A stretch of DNA of 64,000 nucleotides from Cryobacterium psychrotolerans (GTDB lineage Bacteria > Actinomycetota > Actinomycetes > Actinomycetales > Microbacteriaceae). Position numbers and translations under genes: made by a program. The DNA lies in the NCBI RefSeq assembly GCF_900101115.1, contig NZ_FNFU01000007.1, positions 62,001 through 126,000 of the forward strand, written 5' to 3'. Below, one piece after another: positions 1 through 8,589 of this stretch. Positions within the stretch are counted from its first letter, which is position 1. The number at the start of each line of letters is the position of its first letter. The notes beneath the pieces were generated by a model. The model was given only the letters and a program-made list of their open reading frames with translations. It did not search any database and had not been told where the DNA came from.

Positions 1-172
1 ACACCCTCAGCTGCTCGGCCGGGATGGGCGCGACCAGGGCGGAGGGCGGGGTGCGGGTCGCGGTCGGCCAGGGGATGATCGCCGCTGCACCCGCGGCGCT
101 GACGGCCAGGGTGAGGCCGAGGAGGCCGGCGGCGATTCGGGAGCCCGTTTGGACTGCGCGATTACCGGTCAC
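1..172 (-). CDS. DUF5719-like exported protein, N-terminal part only
   Basis: Only the first 57 codons are in the window; the gene runs off the left edge. A GTG at 170-172 opens a frame reading MTGNRAVQTGSR, then a hydrophobic stretch (IAAGLLGLTLAVSAAGAAAI) that looks like a signal peptide or membrane anchor, then a Pro/Thr-rich segment. The start overlaps the last 11 bases of the upstream membrane glycosyltransferase, so the two are translationally coupled. In related Microbacteriaceae the gene after this glycosyltransferase is usually a DUF5719 protein of unknown function. That identity comes from neighbourhood knowledge, because too little sequence is present to show the family directly. 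Confidence 0.6.
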   Translation of the reverse strand, partial: MTGNRAVQTGSRIAAGLLGLTLAVSAAGAAAIIPWPTATRTPPSALVAPIPAEQLRV

Positions 173-3100
173 GGTCGTCCTCCTGCTGCTGGGTCGGGGC
201 GTCGGCCGGCGTGGGTGTGACGGCCGGATCTGGAGTTTCGGCCGGCGTGGGTGTTACGGCCGGCGTGGGGGCGCCGCCCCGAGCCCTTTGGGCGCCCGGT
301 TTTGCCCCGCGGACGGATCTGCCGGCGCGCGCAGCCCTCGGCGCCCGCTCCGGCCTGGCCCTGGCCCTGGCGAGGCGCTTCTGCTTGGTTTTCTCCCTCG
401 CCGTGCGCCGGATCGCGTCGCGGTTGGCCTGGCGGACGGCCTCGGGTCCCGCTCCGGTGGGGATGGACAGCAGCACGGTCGCTCCGATGACCACCGCCGC
501 GACGAGGAAGGCGATCAGGCCCAGCGCTCCCCCGGCGTTCGCCGGAATCGCCACGTCGCCCAGGGCATCCGCCGGGGCGTCGTGCCGCCACAGGCGGCCG
601 AAGGTCGTGTCGCCCACCGGCGCCAGGGCTGCGTTGCCGTCGAGCGCCGTCGTCGTTCGAGTGAGCGTCTCCGCGGCCACCGGGGTGACCGGGGCGACGC
701 GCGCCGTGCCGATCGGAGTGACCGCGGCCGGGCGCAGCAGCACGAAGCGGATCCCGAATTCGTTCAGGCCCGCCGAAGCGTCCAGGCCGCTGCGGGAGAC
801 GAGGTTGCCGGCCAGCGCGGCCAGTTCGCGCTCGTGCGCGTCCAGGCTCCGGTCGGTGCTCGACAGTGTGGATTGCTTGTCGAGGGTGACGCCGGCACCG
901 CGAACCACCGTGGCCCGGATGCCGCCGTCGGGCTGCGGGGTGATCTGCAGCGTGCCCTGACGCGCGTTCGTCTGCGCCTCTGCGGTGACGATTGCGGGCT
1001 GGGTGCGGTCGCCGCCCGCGGAAACGACGGACGAGCCGAGGTAGAGCGACCCCACCAGCGGTGCGACCACGATGAGCAGGGCGATGCCTGCCGTCACCGC
1101 CGGCGCGATGGCGTACATCCGCAGGCCGCGAAGGGCGCAGAGGACGGCTCCGGCAAGACCCAGCCAATAGAGGCTGAGCCCGGGCCCTGCCCACACGCCC
1201 ACCGGCTGCGCCCCGAGCGAAGCGAAGAAGAGCTGGCCGGCCCAGATGGCGGTCGCCAGCCCGAGGACGGCGGTGAGCACGGAGAAGCCGGCCGCCCTGG
1301 CCCCGTGCAGGAACAGCGAGACCGCGGCCAGGACGGCCAGCGGCGCGAGCAGGATCGGCACGAGCAGCTCGGCGTCGACGCCGGGGATCCCGAGGGTGTC
1401 GAGGAGGGGGGTCCAGCCGCCGAATTCGCCGGAGGGGAAGCCCAGGACCAGCTGCCATCCGGATACCGGGTGGCTCGGGAGCGGGACCCCGGGGTCGGCG
1501 AGCAGCGACAGCCAGGCGCCGCGGAGCCCCTGGTCCCAGATCAGGGGCGCGGCCAGGGCGAGGGCGGGGAGCGGGATGCCGATGAAGCGCGTGACGCTGC
1601 GTCCGCTCACCGCGACCGACACGATCCAGCCGATCAGCAGTGCCGGAGCGAGGGAGGGAGCGCAGGCGACGACGGCCGCGAAGAGGAGGGCGGCCGACGC
1701 CGAGGCCGACCATGAGCGGGCCGCGGCGTAACCGGCGAAGAAGAGCCACGGCAGGAGCAGGTGCACGAGGATGGCGGCGGGGCGTCCGGCCGCCAGTGCG
1801 GTCAGGAAGGGGGGTGACAAAACCCAGAGTGCGGCCGTGACCGCGCGCAGCGATCCGCGTTCGGTCAGGCGCGATGCGGCCATCCAGGCGCCGAAGGCGG
1901 CGAGCGGAAGCGCGAGGAAGTACAGGGCGACGAGGGCGAAGGACGGCGCCCAGAAGAAGATCGACCCGAGCATGGCGAGGACGGCGGCGAACGGGTCGGC
2001 GGCGCCGACGAACCCGAGGCCGATGTCGCGCCATCCGTAGCCTGTGGCGCCCCAGAGGTCGGCAGGGGTGTTCGACAGGGGCAGGAGGCCGCCGCCGGTG
2101 AGCGTGCGCGCGCCCAGCACCGGAGCGAGGGCCGTGATGCCCACCACCGCCGCCGCGAGCACCGTCCAGCCGCCGCCCGACGCCAGGAAGCGGATCTCCG
2201 GCCGGTCGCCGCGCACGCCGGTCAGGCTGGCCTCGCGTCGGAGCGCCCGGCGGCGGCGCACCTCGACGGTGGGCACGCGCAGGCCGGCGATCGAGGCCCA
2301 GCCGAGCTTGCGTGTCGCGGCGAACCGGCGGCGGGCGCGCAGCACGCGCATCCCGTGGACTGCCGCACCGAACGCGGCCGAGAACTCGCCCAGGATCGCG
2401 CCCGGCTCCTTCCGCAGCAGCTGGAAGATGGAGCGCAGGAAGGCGAGGGGAACGAGCGACAGCCAGTGGAACGGCAGGGCCCAGGCCGGTGCGTAGACCA
2501 GGCGGCGGTGCAGCCCGGCGGCACGCTCCATCCGCAGGCGTTTGCGGCGGGGGCGCCCCCGCGAGGATCCGTCCGGGCCGGCGACGCCGTCACCGGCGGA
2601 GGCGACGCGGGCCGCGGCGACGACGGAGACGCGGTAGCCGGCCATCCGCACCCGCACGCAGAAGTCGAGGGAGTCGTCGATGGCGGGGAGGGCCGGGTCG
2701 AAGCCGCCGAGCTCGTTCCACACGGTGTGCCGCACGAGCATCCCGCCGGCGCCGACGGCGAGCACATCGCTCATGCCGTCGCGCTGTCCCTGGTCGAGTT
2801 CGCTCTCGACCAGGGTCACGGTGGCGCCGAAGGACGTCATCGACTCGCCGAAATCGTGGATGTAGTCTCCGGCGTCCCATTCCATGACCTTCGGTCCGGC
2901 TACGGCAACGGATGGCGCGATCTCCAGCCCGCCGAGGAGCGCCTCCAGGGCGCCCGGCGCCGGGGCGCTGTCCTGGGCGAGCAGCCAGAGCATTTCGTGG
3001 CTGGACTCCGGCGGGGCCGTGACCTTCACACCGGCGGCGATCGCCTGCCCGAACGTGAGGTCGTGTTCGGCGGAGATGAAGTGGGTGGGGCCGAATGCGG

Positions 3101-3251
3101 CCAGAAGCGACGCCGTGGCATCCGTCGACCCGCAGTCGACCGTGACCACGACGTCGGGCCGGCGGGTCTGCGAGGCGAGGGCCTCGAGAGTTCGCTCAAG
3201 GTGATTCGCGCCGTTACGGGCGACAAGGATGGCGGTGACTCGCGGTTGCAT
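162..3251 (-). CDS. large membrane-bound family 2 glycosyltransferase
   Basis: A 1029-aa protein. Residues 1 to about 230 form a GT2 domain that begins VTAILVARNGANHL, carries a VDCGSTD nucleotide-binding motif and later an IDDSLDFCVR segment. The remaining two thirds hold many hydrophobic helices, then a basic tail rich in Arg/Ala and a Pro/Thr/Ala repeat tail (TPTPAETPDP-like) encoded by short direct repeats. The expected role is transfer of a sugar to a cell-envelope acceptor at the membrane; donor and acceptor cannot be read from sequence. The ATG at 3251 has a TAGGCT -10-like box just upstream on the minus strand, compatible with near-leaderless transcription. It lies 97 bp downstream of whiB and overlaps the next gene by 11 bases. 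Confidence 0.85.
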   Translation of the reverse strand: MQPRVTAILVARNGANHLERTLEALASQTRRPDVVVTVDCGSTDATASLLAAFGPTHFISAEHDLTFGQAIAAGVKVTAPPESSHEMLWLLAQDSAPAPGALEALLGGLEIAPSVAVAGPKVMEWDAGDYIHDFGESMTSFGATVTLVESELDQGQRDGMSDVLAVGAGGMLVRHTVWNELGGFDPALPAIDDSLDFCVRVRMAGYRVSVVAAARVASAGDGVAGPDGSSRGRPRRKRLRMERAAGLHRRLVYAPAWALPFHWLSLVPLAFLRSIFQLLRKEPGAILGEFSAAFGAAVHGMRVLRARRRFAATRKLGWASIAGLRVPTVEVRRRRALRREASLTGVRGDRPEIRFLASGGGWTVLAAAVVGITALAPVLGARTLTGGGLLPLSNTPADLWGATGYGWRDIGLGFVGAADPFAAVLAMLGSIFFWAPSFALVALYFLALPLAAFGAWMAASRLTERGSLRAVTAALWVLSPPFLTALAAGRPAAILVHLLLPWLFFAGYAAARSWSASASAALLFAAVVACAPSLAPALLIGWIVSVAVSGRSVTRFIGIPLPALALAAPLIWDQGLRGAWLSLLADPGVPLPSHPVSGWQLVLGFPSGEFGGWTPLLDTLGIPGVDAELLVPILLAPLAVLAAVSLFLHGARAAGFSVLTAVLGLATAIWAGQLFFASLGAQPVGVWAGPGLSLYWLGLAGAVLCALRGLRMYAIAPAVTAGIALLIVVAPLVGSLYLGSSVVSAGGDRTQPAIVTAEAQTNARQGTLQITPQPDGGIRATVVRGAGVTLDKQSTLSSTDRSLDAHERELAALAGNLVSRSGLDASAGLNEFGIRFVLLRPAAVTPIGTARVAPVTPVAAETLTRTTTALDGNAALAPVGDTTFGRLWRHDAPADALGDVAIPANAGGALGLIAFLVAAVVIGATVLLSIPTGAGPEAVRQANRDAIRRTAREKTKQKRLARARARPERAPRAARAGRSVRGAKPGAQRARGGAPTPAVTPTPAETPDPAVTPTPADAPTQQQEDDRDR

Positions 3252-3348
3252 ATCGGGAACAGCCTAGGTCGGGGAGCGCCCCGCGCCCCGGAGCGTGGGG
3301 GGCGCGCCCTAAATCCGACCGGCCGCCGCGACCTCAGTCGCGCTGCGT

Positions 3349-3666
3349 TCAGGCGCGCTTGCGCAGTTTGCGGCGCTCGCGCTCCGACAGTCCGCCCCAA
3401 ATCCCGAATCGCTCGTCGTTGGCGAGCGCGTACTGCAGGCACTGCGTGCGAACCTCGCAGGATCCGCAGATCTTCTTCGCATCGCGGGTCGAGCCGCCCT
3501 TCTCAGGGAAGAACGCCTCCGGATCGGTCTGGGCGCAGAGCGAATCCGTCTGCCACGCCAGGGGATTGTCATCTCCCGTTTCCTTGCGCACTCCGGGCAC
3601 TCCCAAGCGGACTGGATCGACAAACCAATCCTCAGGAACCCCGGCACGATACCCAGATATTGACAT
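3349..3666 (-). CDS. whiB: WhiB-family iron-sulfur transcription factor (WhiB2-like)
   Basis: A 105-aa protein with four cysteines at residues 44, 67, 70 and 76 (C-x22-C-x2-C-x5-C). This is the Fe-S cluster pattern of WhiB proteins. It is followed by GIWGG (88-92) and a basic C-terminus (RERRKLRKRA). WhiB proteins bind a 4Fe-4S cluster and regulate transcription with sigma factors in actinobacteria. WhiB2-type members act in septation and sit near manA and related genes, as here. The start at 3666 (MSISGYR) is preferred because a GGGAG ribosome site precedes it by about 6 bases. The in-frame ATG at 3696 has no such site. A promoter with a palindrome lies about 50 bp upstream. Confidence 0.93.
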   Translation of the reverse strand: MSISGYRAGVPEDWFVDPVRLGVPGVRKETGDDNPLAWQTDSLCAQTDPEAFFPEKGGSTRDAKKICGSCEVRTQCLQYALANDERFGIWGGLSERERRKLRKRA

Positions 3667-3710
3667 ATCGTCTCCCACCCCTTGTGCGACGCGCATTCAT
3701 TGCGTGTCTT

Positions 3711-3746
3711 GAACTAATTACATCGGTGTAGTTCCCCCCACGTCAA
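3711..3746 (-). promoter_or_regulatory. whiB promoter with overlapping inverted repeat
   Basis: On the minus strand, TTGACG (3741-3746) and TGTAAT (3717-3722) are separated by 18 bases and fit -35 and -10 boxes; the expected transcript start is about 40-45 bases before the whiB ATG. An imperfect palindrome with arms GAACTA (3711-3716) and TAGTTC (3729-3734) straddles the -10 box, a typical place for a repressor operator. Boxes and arms are read from sequence; activity is inferred. Confidence 0.5.
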
Positions 3747-3758
3747 GTCGCAAAGAGT

Positions 3759-3785
3759 AAACCCTCGATATTGGCTCTAGGGTTT
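3759..3785 (-). terminator. hairpin downstream of galE
   Basis: Perfect 7-bp arms AAACCCT and AGGGTTT (3759-3765 and 3779-3785) enclose a 13-base loop. On the minus strand they are followed by ACTCTTT, a short U-rich run. The hairpin lies 26 bases after the galE stop and just before the whiB promoter, so it probably separates the two units. Confidence 0.5.
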
Positions 3786-3811
3786 CGACTCGCCCAAGGA
3801 TCGGAAACATG

Positions 3812-4786
3812 TCACCCGTTCGGGGCGGCGACGGCCCGGTGGGATTCCCAGGCGCTCCGCACCATGTCGTCCAGGCTGTGGCGCATGCTCCAGGAGAGGT
3901 CCCGCGCCGCGAGTTCGCCGGACGCGACGATGCGATCGGGGTCTCCCGGACGACGCGGCTCATGCGCCGGCGCGAAGTCGATTCCGGTGACGGCGGCCAC
4001 CGTCGCCATGATTTCCCCGACCGAGACGCCCTCCCCGCTGCCGAGGTTGTACACGGGCTCGATCGGCTCACCGGCATCCAGACGACCGGCCGCGGCAACG
4101 TGGGAGACCGCCAGGTCGGACACGTGGATGTAGTCGCGCACGCAGGTTCCGTCCGGCGTCGCATAGTCGTCGCCGAAGATCCGCGGGGTGCGTCCGGCGG
4201 CGAGCGCCTCGAAGACGAGGGGGAAGAGATTGTGCGGGCTGGTGTCGCGCAAGTCGGTCGCGCCGGAACCGACAACGTTGAAGTAGCGCAGGGACGTGTG
4301 GCGGAGGCCGGTCGCCACCGCCTGGTCGCGCAGCAGCCATTCGCCGACGAGCTTGGACTCCCCGTAGGGCGATTCGGGGTTCTTGGGAGTGTCCTCGGTG
4401 ACGAGGTCGGTGCGCGGGGTGCCGTAGACGGCGGCGCTGGAGGAGAAGACGATCCGGTCGACCCCGGCCTCCTGCATGGCGGCCAGCAGGGTCACCGTTG
4501 CGGTGACGTTCTGCTCGTAGGTGTGCAGGGGGCGCTGCACGGACACACCGGCGTACTTGTAGCCGGCGACGTGCACGACGCCGCTCAGGTCGTGTTCGGC
4601 GAAGGTGCGGCGCAGGAGCTCGACGTCCAGGATGCTGCCGCGAACGAACGGCACGCCCTCCGGGACGAACTCGGCATGGCCGCTGGAGAGGTCGTCGATC
4701 ACGACGACCTCGATGCCCTCGGCGAGGAACGCGCGAACAACATGGGCGCCGATGTAACCGGCTCCCCCGGTGACTAACCAAGCCAT
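3812..4786 (-). CDS. galE: UDP-glucose 4-epimerase
   Basis: A 324-aa short-chain dehydrogenase-fold protein. TGGAGYIG (6-13) binds NAD, SSSAAVYG is the strand before the active site, and YGESK (141-145) supplies the catalytic Tyr and Lys. Length and the motifs NVTATVTLL, RYFNVVG and YNLGSG match GalE. It interconverts UDP-glucose and UDP-galactose in the cytosol. Here it would feed UDP-galactose to the UDP-galactopyranose mutase at 25715 and so to galactofuranose transfer. The ATG at 4786 has a GAGGGG site about 6 bases upstream, and a TAGGCT box lies farther upstream. It is transcribed divergently from the GlxA-like regulator. Related UDP-GlcNAc/GalNAc epimerase activity is possible. Confidence 0.93.
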   Translation of the reverse strand: MAWLVTGGAGYIGAHVVRAFLAEGIEVVVIDDLSSGHAEFVPEGVPFVRGSILDVELLRRTFAEHDLSGVVHVAGYKYAGVSVQRPLHTYEQNVTATVTLLAAMQEAGVDRIVFSSSAAVYGTPRTDLVTEDTPKNPESPYGESKLVGEWLLRDQAVATGLRHTSLRYFNVVGSGATDLRDTSPHNLFPLVFEALAAGRTPRIFGDDYATPDGTCVRDYIHVSDLAVSHVAAAGRLDAGEPIEPVYNLGSGEGVSVGEIMATVAAVTGIDFAPAHEPRRPGDPDRIVASGELAARDLSWSMRHSLDDMVRSAWESHRAVAAPNG

Positions 4787-4866
4787 GTGCGCCCCTCACT
4801 GCTCCGGCGGCAACCGCGTGCTGCCACCGGGGACAGCCTAACCGGAGGGCGTGGACTGCCCCGGGG

Positions 4867-5787
4867 ATGTCCCCGTTCGAGTTCGGGGTCATCTGCGAGG
4901 TCTTCGGAATCGACCGGAGCGAGCACGGCGGCCCGGTCTTCGATTTCCACGTCACCGCCGCGGAGCCGGGCCCGATCCGCACCAAGCTCGGCTTCGACAT
5001 CCTGGTACACGAGGATCTCTCCGCGGCCGCAGACGCCGACCTGATCGCGATCCCCGCCTACGAGGCCGGCGCCCCGATCCACCCGGAGATCCTGCGGGTC
5101 GTGCGGGATGCGGAGGCACGCGGCGCCTGGGTGCTCAGCGTCTGCAGCGGGGCGTTCGTGCTCGCCGAGGCGGGCATCCTGAACGGGCGACGCAGCACAA
5201 CGCACTGGATGTATGCGGCGGACCTCGCCCGGGCCTACCCGGAGACCGACGTGGACCCCGATGTGCTGTTCGTCGAGAACTGCCGGGTCGTGACCGGGGC
5301 AGGCACCGCCGCCGGGATCGACGCCGCGCTGCACATAGTGCGCAAGGAACTCGGCGCGGCCGCGGCGAACATCATCGCGCGCCGCATGGTCGTCGCTCCC
5401 CAGCGCGACGGCGGGCAGTCGCAATTCATCGCGTCGCCCGTGGTGGAGAGCCGGAGCGATTCCTTCGCCGTCGTCACCGAGTGGATGATGCAGAACCTCG
5501 ACCGGGAACTCACGGTGGAGCAGCTCGCGCGGAAGTCATTGATGTCGCCCCGCACCTTTGCGCGCCGCTTCCGCGCGGACCTCGGCACGACGCCGACCGC
5601 CTGGCTCAACCGCCAGCGGCTGCTCCGGGCCCAGCAACTGCTCGAGGAGACCGAGTGGAGCCTGGAGGCCATCGCCGGCGACACCGGCTTCGGCGCGGCG
5701 GCCGTCATGCGCCACCACTTCCTCGAGGTGCTGCAGACGACCCCGACGGCCTACCGCCGCACCTTCGGCAGCCGCCGCGCCGGCTGA
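4867..5787 (+). CDS. GlxA/FtrA-type regulator (DJ-1 domain plus AraC HTH), short N-terminus
   Basis: A 306-aa frame. Residues 1 to about 175 form a DJ-1/PfpI-like (class I amidotransferase-like) domain with a nucleophile-elbow cysteine in SVCSGAF (Cys93). Residues 200-300 form an AraC-type double helix-turn-helix (ELTVEQLARKSLMSPRTFARRF, GDTGFG). GlxA-family proteins are transcription regulators that sense small molecules; the target is unknown. It is unusual at the front: homologs normally begin with a beta strand of about 10 residues (pattern VAVxxLDG) before SPFEFG. No start codon is in frame upstream of the ATG at 4867 within the intergenic space, and a GTG at 4851 is in another frame. 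The gene may have lost its first strand or carry a frameshift. Confidence 0.8.
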   Translation: MSPFEFGVICEVFGIDRSEHGGPVFDFHVTAAEPGPIRTKLGFDILVHEDLSAAADADLIAIPAYEAGAPIHPEILRVVRDAEARGAWVLSVCSGAFVLAEAGILNGRRSTTHWMYAADLARAYPETDVDPDVLFVENCRVVTGAGTAAGIDAALHIVRKELGAAAANIIARRMVVAPQRDGGQSQFIASPVVESRSDSFAVVTEWMMQNLDRELTVEQLARKSLMSPRTFARRFRADLGTTPTAWLNRQRLLRAQQLLEETEWSLEAIAGDTGFGAAAVMRHHFLEVLQTTPTAYRRTFGSRRAG

Positions 5788-5821
5788 CGCGTGCGCTCCA
5801 GCCCCGTGCCGAGAGTTGAAT

Positions 5822-5868
5822 TGCGGACAACGCACCTTCGTTCGGCCGGGGAAGGTACTTTGTCCGCA
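5822..5868. terminator. long hairpin between convergent genes
   Basis: Arms at 5822-5839 and 5851-5868 pair over 18 positions with two mismatches and enclose an 11-base loop. The hairpin lies between the stop of the GlxA-like regulator (5787) and the stop of manA (5892), so it can serve both strands. There is no long T-run. Confidence 0.6.
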
Positions 5869-5891
5869 TCTCAGCGACGTCCGGCCAGGGA

Positions 5892-7172
5892 CTAGGGCGT
5901 GTTGGTGGTGGCGAGGAAGACCTCGCCGGCGCCGGCGAAGGTGATGGTGCCCTCGTCGGGGGTGACAAAGACCGCGTCGCCGCGCTTGACGCGTGCGGAT
6001 GACGCGGCGCCGGCCACGAGGAACCCGCCCGCCGTGCAGATGGCGATCGCCGGCCCGGCCAGGGTGACCTGCCGCATGGGCACATCGCCCGGGCCGGCGG
6101 CATCCGCGTCAACCCGCACGAGCCGGAAGTCCGGCACGTCGGGACGGTACACGGACACCCCGGGGCCATCGGCGGACGGGGGCAGATACGGCACCGGGAG
6201 CGGGGTGAAGTCGAGCACGTCGAGCAGCTCGTCGATGTCGATGTGCTTGGGAGTCAGCCCCCCGCGGAGCACGTTGTCCGAGGCGGCCATCACCTCGACC
6301 CCGAGTCCGGAGAGATAGGCGTGGATGTTGCCGGCCGGCAGGTAGAGCACCTCGCCTCGGCGCAGGGTCACGTGGTTGAGCAGCAGGGAGAGCACGATGC
6401 CCGGGTCGCCGGGGTAGGCCTCGGCCAGGTCCCGCACGGTGGCGAGTTCCGCCGCGAAGCCGATCACGGCCCCGCCCTCGGCCAGGTACGCGGCCTGCCG
6501 GGCCAGTGCGACCACGCGCTCGACGAGCCAGGCGACCTCGCCGGTGTCGCCGCCGCGCCCGTCGCGCAGCAACCAGTCGACGACGTCGTGGAGCGCGTCC
6601 GGCCCGAGGAGCCGGCTCTCGAACGCGTCGAGCGCTCCCGCCTGCGGCTCGTCGCTCGCGGCGTCCAGGGCTCGGAGCTCCGCCAGGATCCGCCGGATTT
6701 CGCCCAGGTCGCGGAATCCGCAGAGCGCATCGAAGGTCTCGCTGAGCGCGTAGATGAGTTCGGGCTTGTGGAACGGGTCGCGGTAGTTCCGGCCGGCCGC
6801 GTCGACCGGGATGCCGGCCTCGTTCTCCAGGGCGAACCCGGCGCGGGCTTGCTCAGGCGAGGGGTGCGCCTGCAGGGAGAGGGGGCTGCCGGCCGCCAGG
6901 ATCTTCATCAGGAACGGCAGCCGTGGCGGTGCGGAGGAACCCGCCAGCCGGGCGCCGAGCGCCCGCTCCGGTGACGCGGCTATCCACTCGGCCAGGTTCG
7001 TTGCCCCGCCCGCGACGCCCGGGTCGACAATGGTCGACGGCGAGCCGGCGTGCGCGCCGAGCCACAACTCTGCCTCCGGCTTGCCGGAGCGCTCACGCCC
7101 GAGCAGGGTCGCAATGGCGGTCGGTGAACCCCATGCGTAATCCCGCGGTGTGTTGGAAATGCCCACAAACAT
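5892..7172 (-). CDS. manA: mannose-6-phosphate isomerase, class I
   Basis: A 426-aa zinc enzyme that interconverts fructose-6-phosphate and mannose-6-phosphate, the entry to GDP-mannose. Motifs seen are QAHP (101-104) and HKPE (135-138), both zinc-site signatures of type I phosphomannose isomerases. Farther on come GEVLYLPAGNIHAYL and VMAASDNVLRGGLTPKHID. The start at 7172 (MFVGISNTPRDYAWG) matches the family N-terminus and has AGGAG 6 bases upstream. The same frame stays open far upstream, but that stretch is low-complexity and lies antisense to the ligase genes, so it is not coding. A divergent promoter region of 93 bp separates it from the first ligase gene. Confidence 0.95.
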   Translation of the reverse strand: MFVGISNTPRDYAWGSPTAIATLLGRERSGKPEAELWLGAHAGSPSTIVDPGVAGGATNLAEWIAASPERALGARLAGSSAPPRLPFLMKILAAGSPLSLQAHPSPEQARAGFALENEAGIPVDAAGRNYRDPFHKPELIYALSETFDALCGFRDLGEIRRILAELRALDAASDEPQAGALDAFESRLLGPDALHDVVDWLLRDGRGGDTGEVAWLVERVVALARQAAYLAEGGAVIGFAAELATVRDLAEAYPGDPGIVLSLLLNHVTLRRGEVLYLPAGNIHAYLSGLGVEVMAASDNVLRGGLTPKHIDIDELLDVLDFTPLPVPYLPPSADGPGVSVYRPDVPDFRLVRVDADAAGPGDVPMRQVTLAGPAIAICTAGGFLVAGAASSARVKRGDAVFVTPDEGTITFAGAGEVFLATTNTP

Positions 7173-7265
7173 GGCTGGCTCCTGCCTGGCTCCGTCGACC
7201 CAAACTAGCAAGCATGCCGCGGCGAGGCCGCATCCGCCTGAGCCGGCGCCACTACCCTTAGTCAC

Positions 7266-8570
7266 ATGCCCCCCGTCCGCAGCCGTTTCGTCGTCCGCAC
7301 CTTTGCGACGTTCGTGCTGTTCACGCTTGTCGCCGGACAGTTCTGGCGCAACCTGCTCGACTGGTGGGGGTGGGGCGCGATCGCGCTGGTGCTCCTCGTC
7401 GGCAGCATCGTCGGCCTGGTCAGGCTGAGGCCCGACTGGATGTGGCGCGCCTTCCCGAAATCCCTGGTCGCCTTCCTCGGGCTCGCGACCCTCTCGCTGG
7501 CCTGGTCCTTCTATCCCGGAGCGAGCGCGATCGGCATCGCCCTGCAGTGGGCGACCACGCTGCCCGCGGTCTTCCTGGCGCTGGCGCTGACCTGGGCCGA
7601 ACTCCTGCGCGCGTTCTCGGTCGCCCTGCGCTGGGTGCTGGGCCTCTCCCTGCTTTTCGAGCTCTGGGTCGGAATATTCGTGCGCCACGCGGTGCTGCCG
7701 TTCTGGGTCGACTACGGCACCGACACGGTGCCGCAGGCGTTCTACTGGTCCCGCGGCCTGCTGCTTCAGGGCGGACCGATCGAAGGCATCGTGGCCAGCC
7801 GAAACCTGCTCGGCTTCCTCGCCCTCCTCGCCGTCATCGTCTTCGCGGTGCAGCTGGCCGCCGGCACGGTGCGGCGCGGCTGGGGGATCGCCTGGCTGTC
7901 CCTCGCCGTGCTGATGCTCGTACTCACCCGTTCGGCGACCGTCACCCTGGCCGCCGCCGCGGTGGGTCTGACCCTGGTGTTCGCCCTGTGGGCGCGCCGG
8001 GCGGGCGCCGACGGACGCCGGCCGGTCTACCTGACGGCCGGGGCATCCGTTCTCGCCGCCGCGGGGGCCCTGATCGCGTTCACCCCGCAGCTTCTCGGCC
8101 TGTTCGGCAAGAGCTCCGACCTGACCGGCCGATTCGACATCTGGGCGAGCGTGACCGGGCTGGCCGCCCAGCGCCCGGTGCAGGGCTGGGGCTGGGTGAG
8201 CTACTGGGCGCCGTGGGTGGAGCCCTTCGACGGGCTCGCCGTGCGGAAGGGAGTCGTCTACCTGCAGGCGCACAACGCGTGGCTCGACGTCTGGCTGCAG
8301 CTGGGCATCATCGGTCTCATCGTGTTCTCCGCGCTCGTGCTGTCCACGCTCTGGCGGTCCTGGTTCCTCGCGGTCGACCGCCCGCGCCATGGCCTGGCCG
8401 ACAAGTCCCCCTACACGGCGTCCGCGCTGCTGCCGCTGCTGCTGCTGGCCGCACTGCTGGCCCAGAGCGTGGCCGAGAGCCGGATGCTCGTCGAATTCGG
8501 CTGGGTCATCCTCTGCGTGCTTGCCCTGATGACGAAACGTCAGCAGGCCTCCGCCGCACCGATGCCGTAG
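7266..8570 (+). CDS. O-antigen ligase/polymerase family membrane protein (paralog 1)
   Basis: A 434-aa protein with about ten hydrophobic segments. The stretch GPIEGIVASRNLLGF and a later GWGWVSYW followed by a loop ending in HNAWLDVWLQLGIIGL are typical of the Wzy_C/O-antigen ligase superfamily. These act outside the membrane to polymerise or ligate lipid-linked glycans. It is the first of four genes reading the same way. A TACCCT -10-like box lies a few bases before the ATG, so transcription may be near-leaderless. The next gene is a clear paralog in tandem. Whether it polymerises or ligates cannot be told from sequence. Confidence 0.85.
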   Translation: MPPVRSRFVVRTFATFVLFTLVAGQFWRNLLDWWGWGAIALVLLVGSIVGLVRLRPDWMWRAFPKSLVAFLGLATLSLAWSFYPGASAIGIALQWATTLPAVFLALALTWAELLRAFSVALRWVLGLSLLFELWVGIFVRHAVLPFWVDYGTDTVPQAFYWSRGLLLQGGPIEGIVASRNLLGFLALLAVIVFAVQLAAGTVRRGWGIAWLSLAVLMLVLTRSATVTLAAAAVGLTLVFALWARRAGADGRRPVYLTAGASVLAAAGALIAFTPQLLGLFGKSSDLTGRFDIWASVTGLAAQRPVQGWGWVSYWAPWVEPFDGLAVRKGVVYLQAHNAWLDVWLQLGIIGLIVFSALVLSTLWRSWFLAVDRPRHGLADKSPYTASALLPLLLLAALLAQSVAESRMLVEFGWVILCVLALMTKRQQASAAPMP

Positions 8571-8589
8571 ACGGTAGCGTGGAATCGTC

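Noticed and set aside
24-1715. Plus-strand open frame of about 560 codons
   Set aside because: It is a high-GC shadow of the membrane glycosyltransferase; Arg/Gly-rich and without motifs.
4851-5819. Alternative plus-strand frame starting at GTG 4851
   Set aside because: It is out of frame with the DJ-1/AraC protein and encodes Arg/Gly-rich sequence without motifs.
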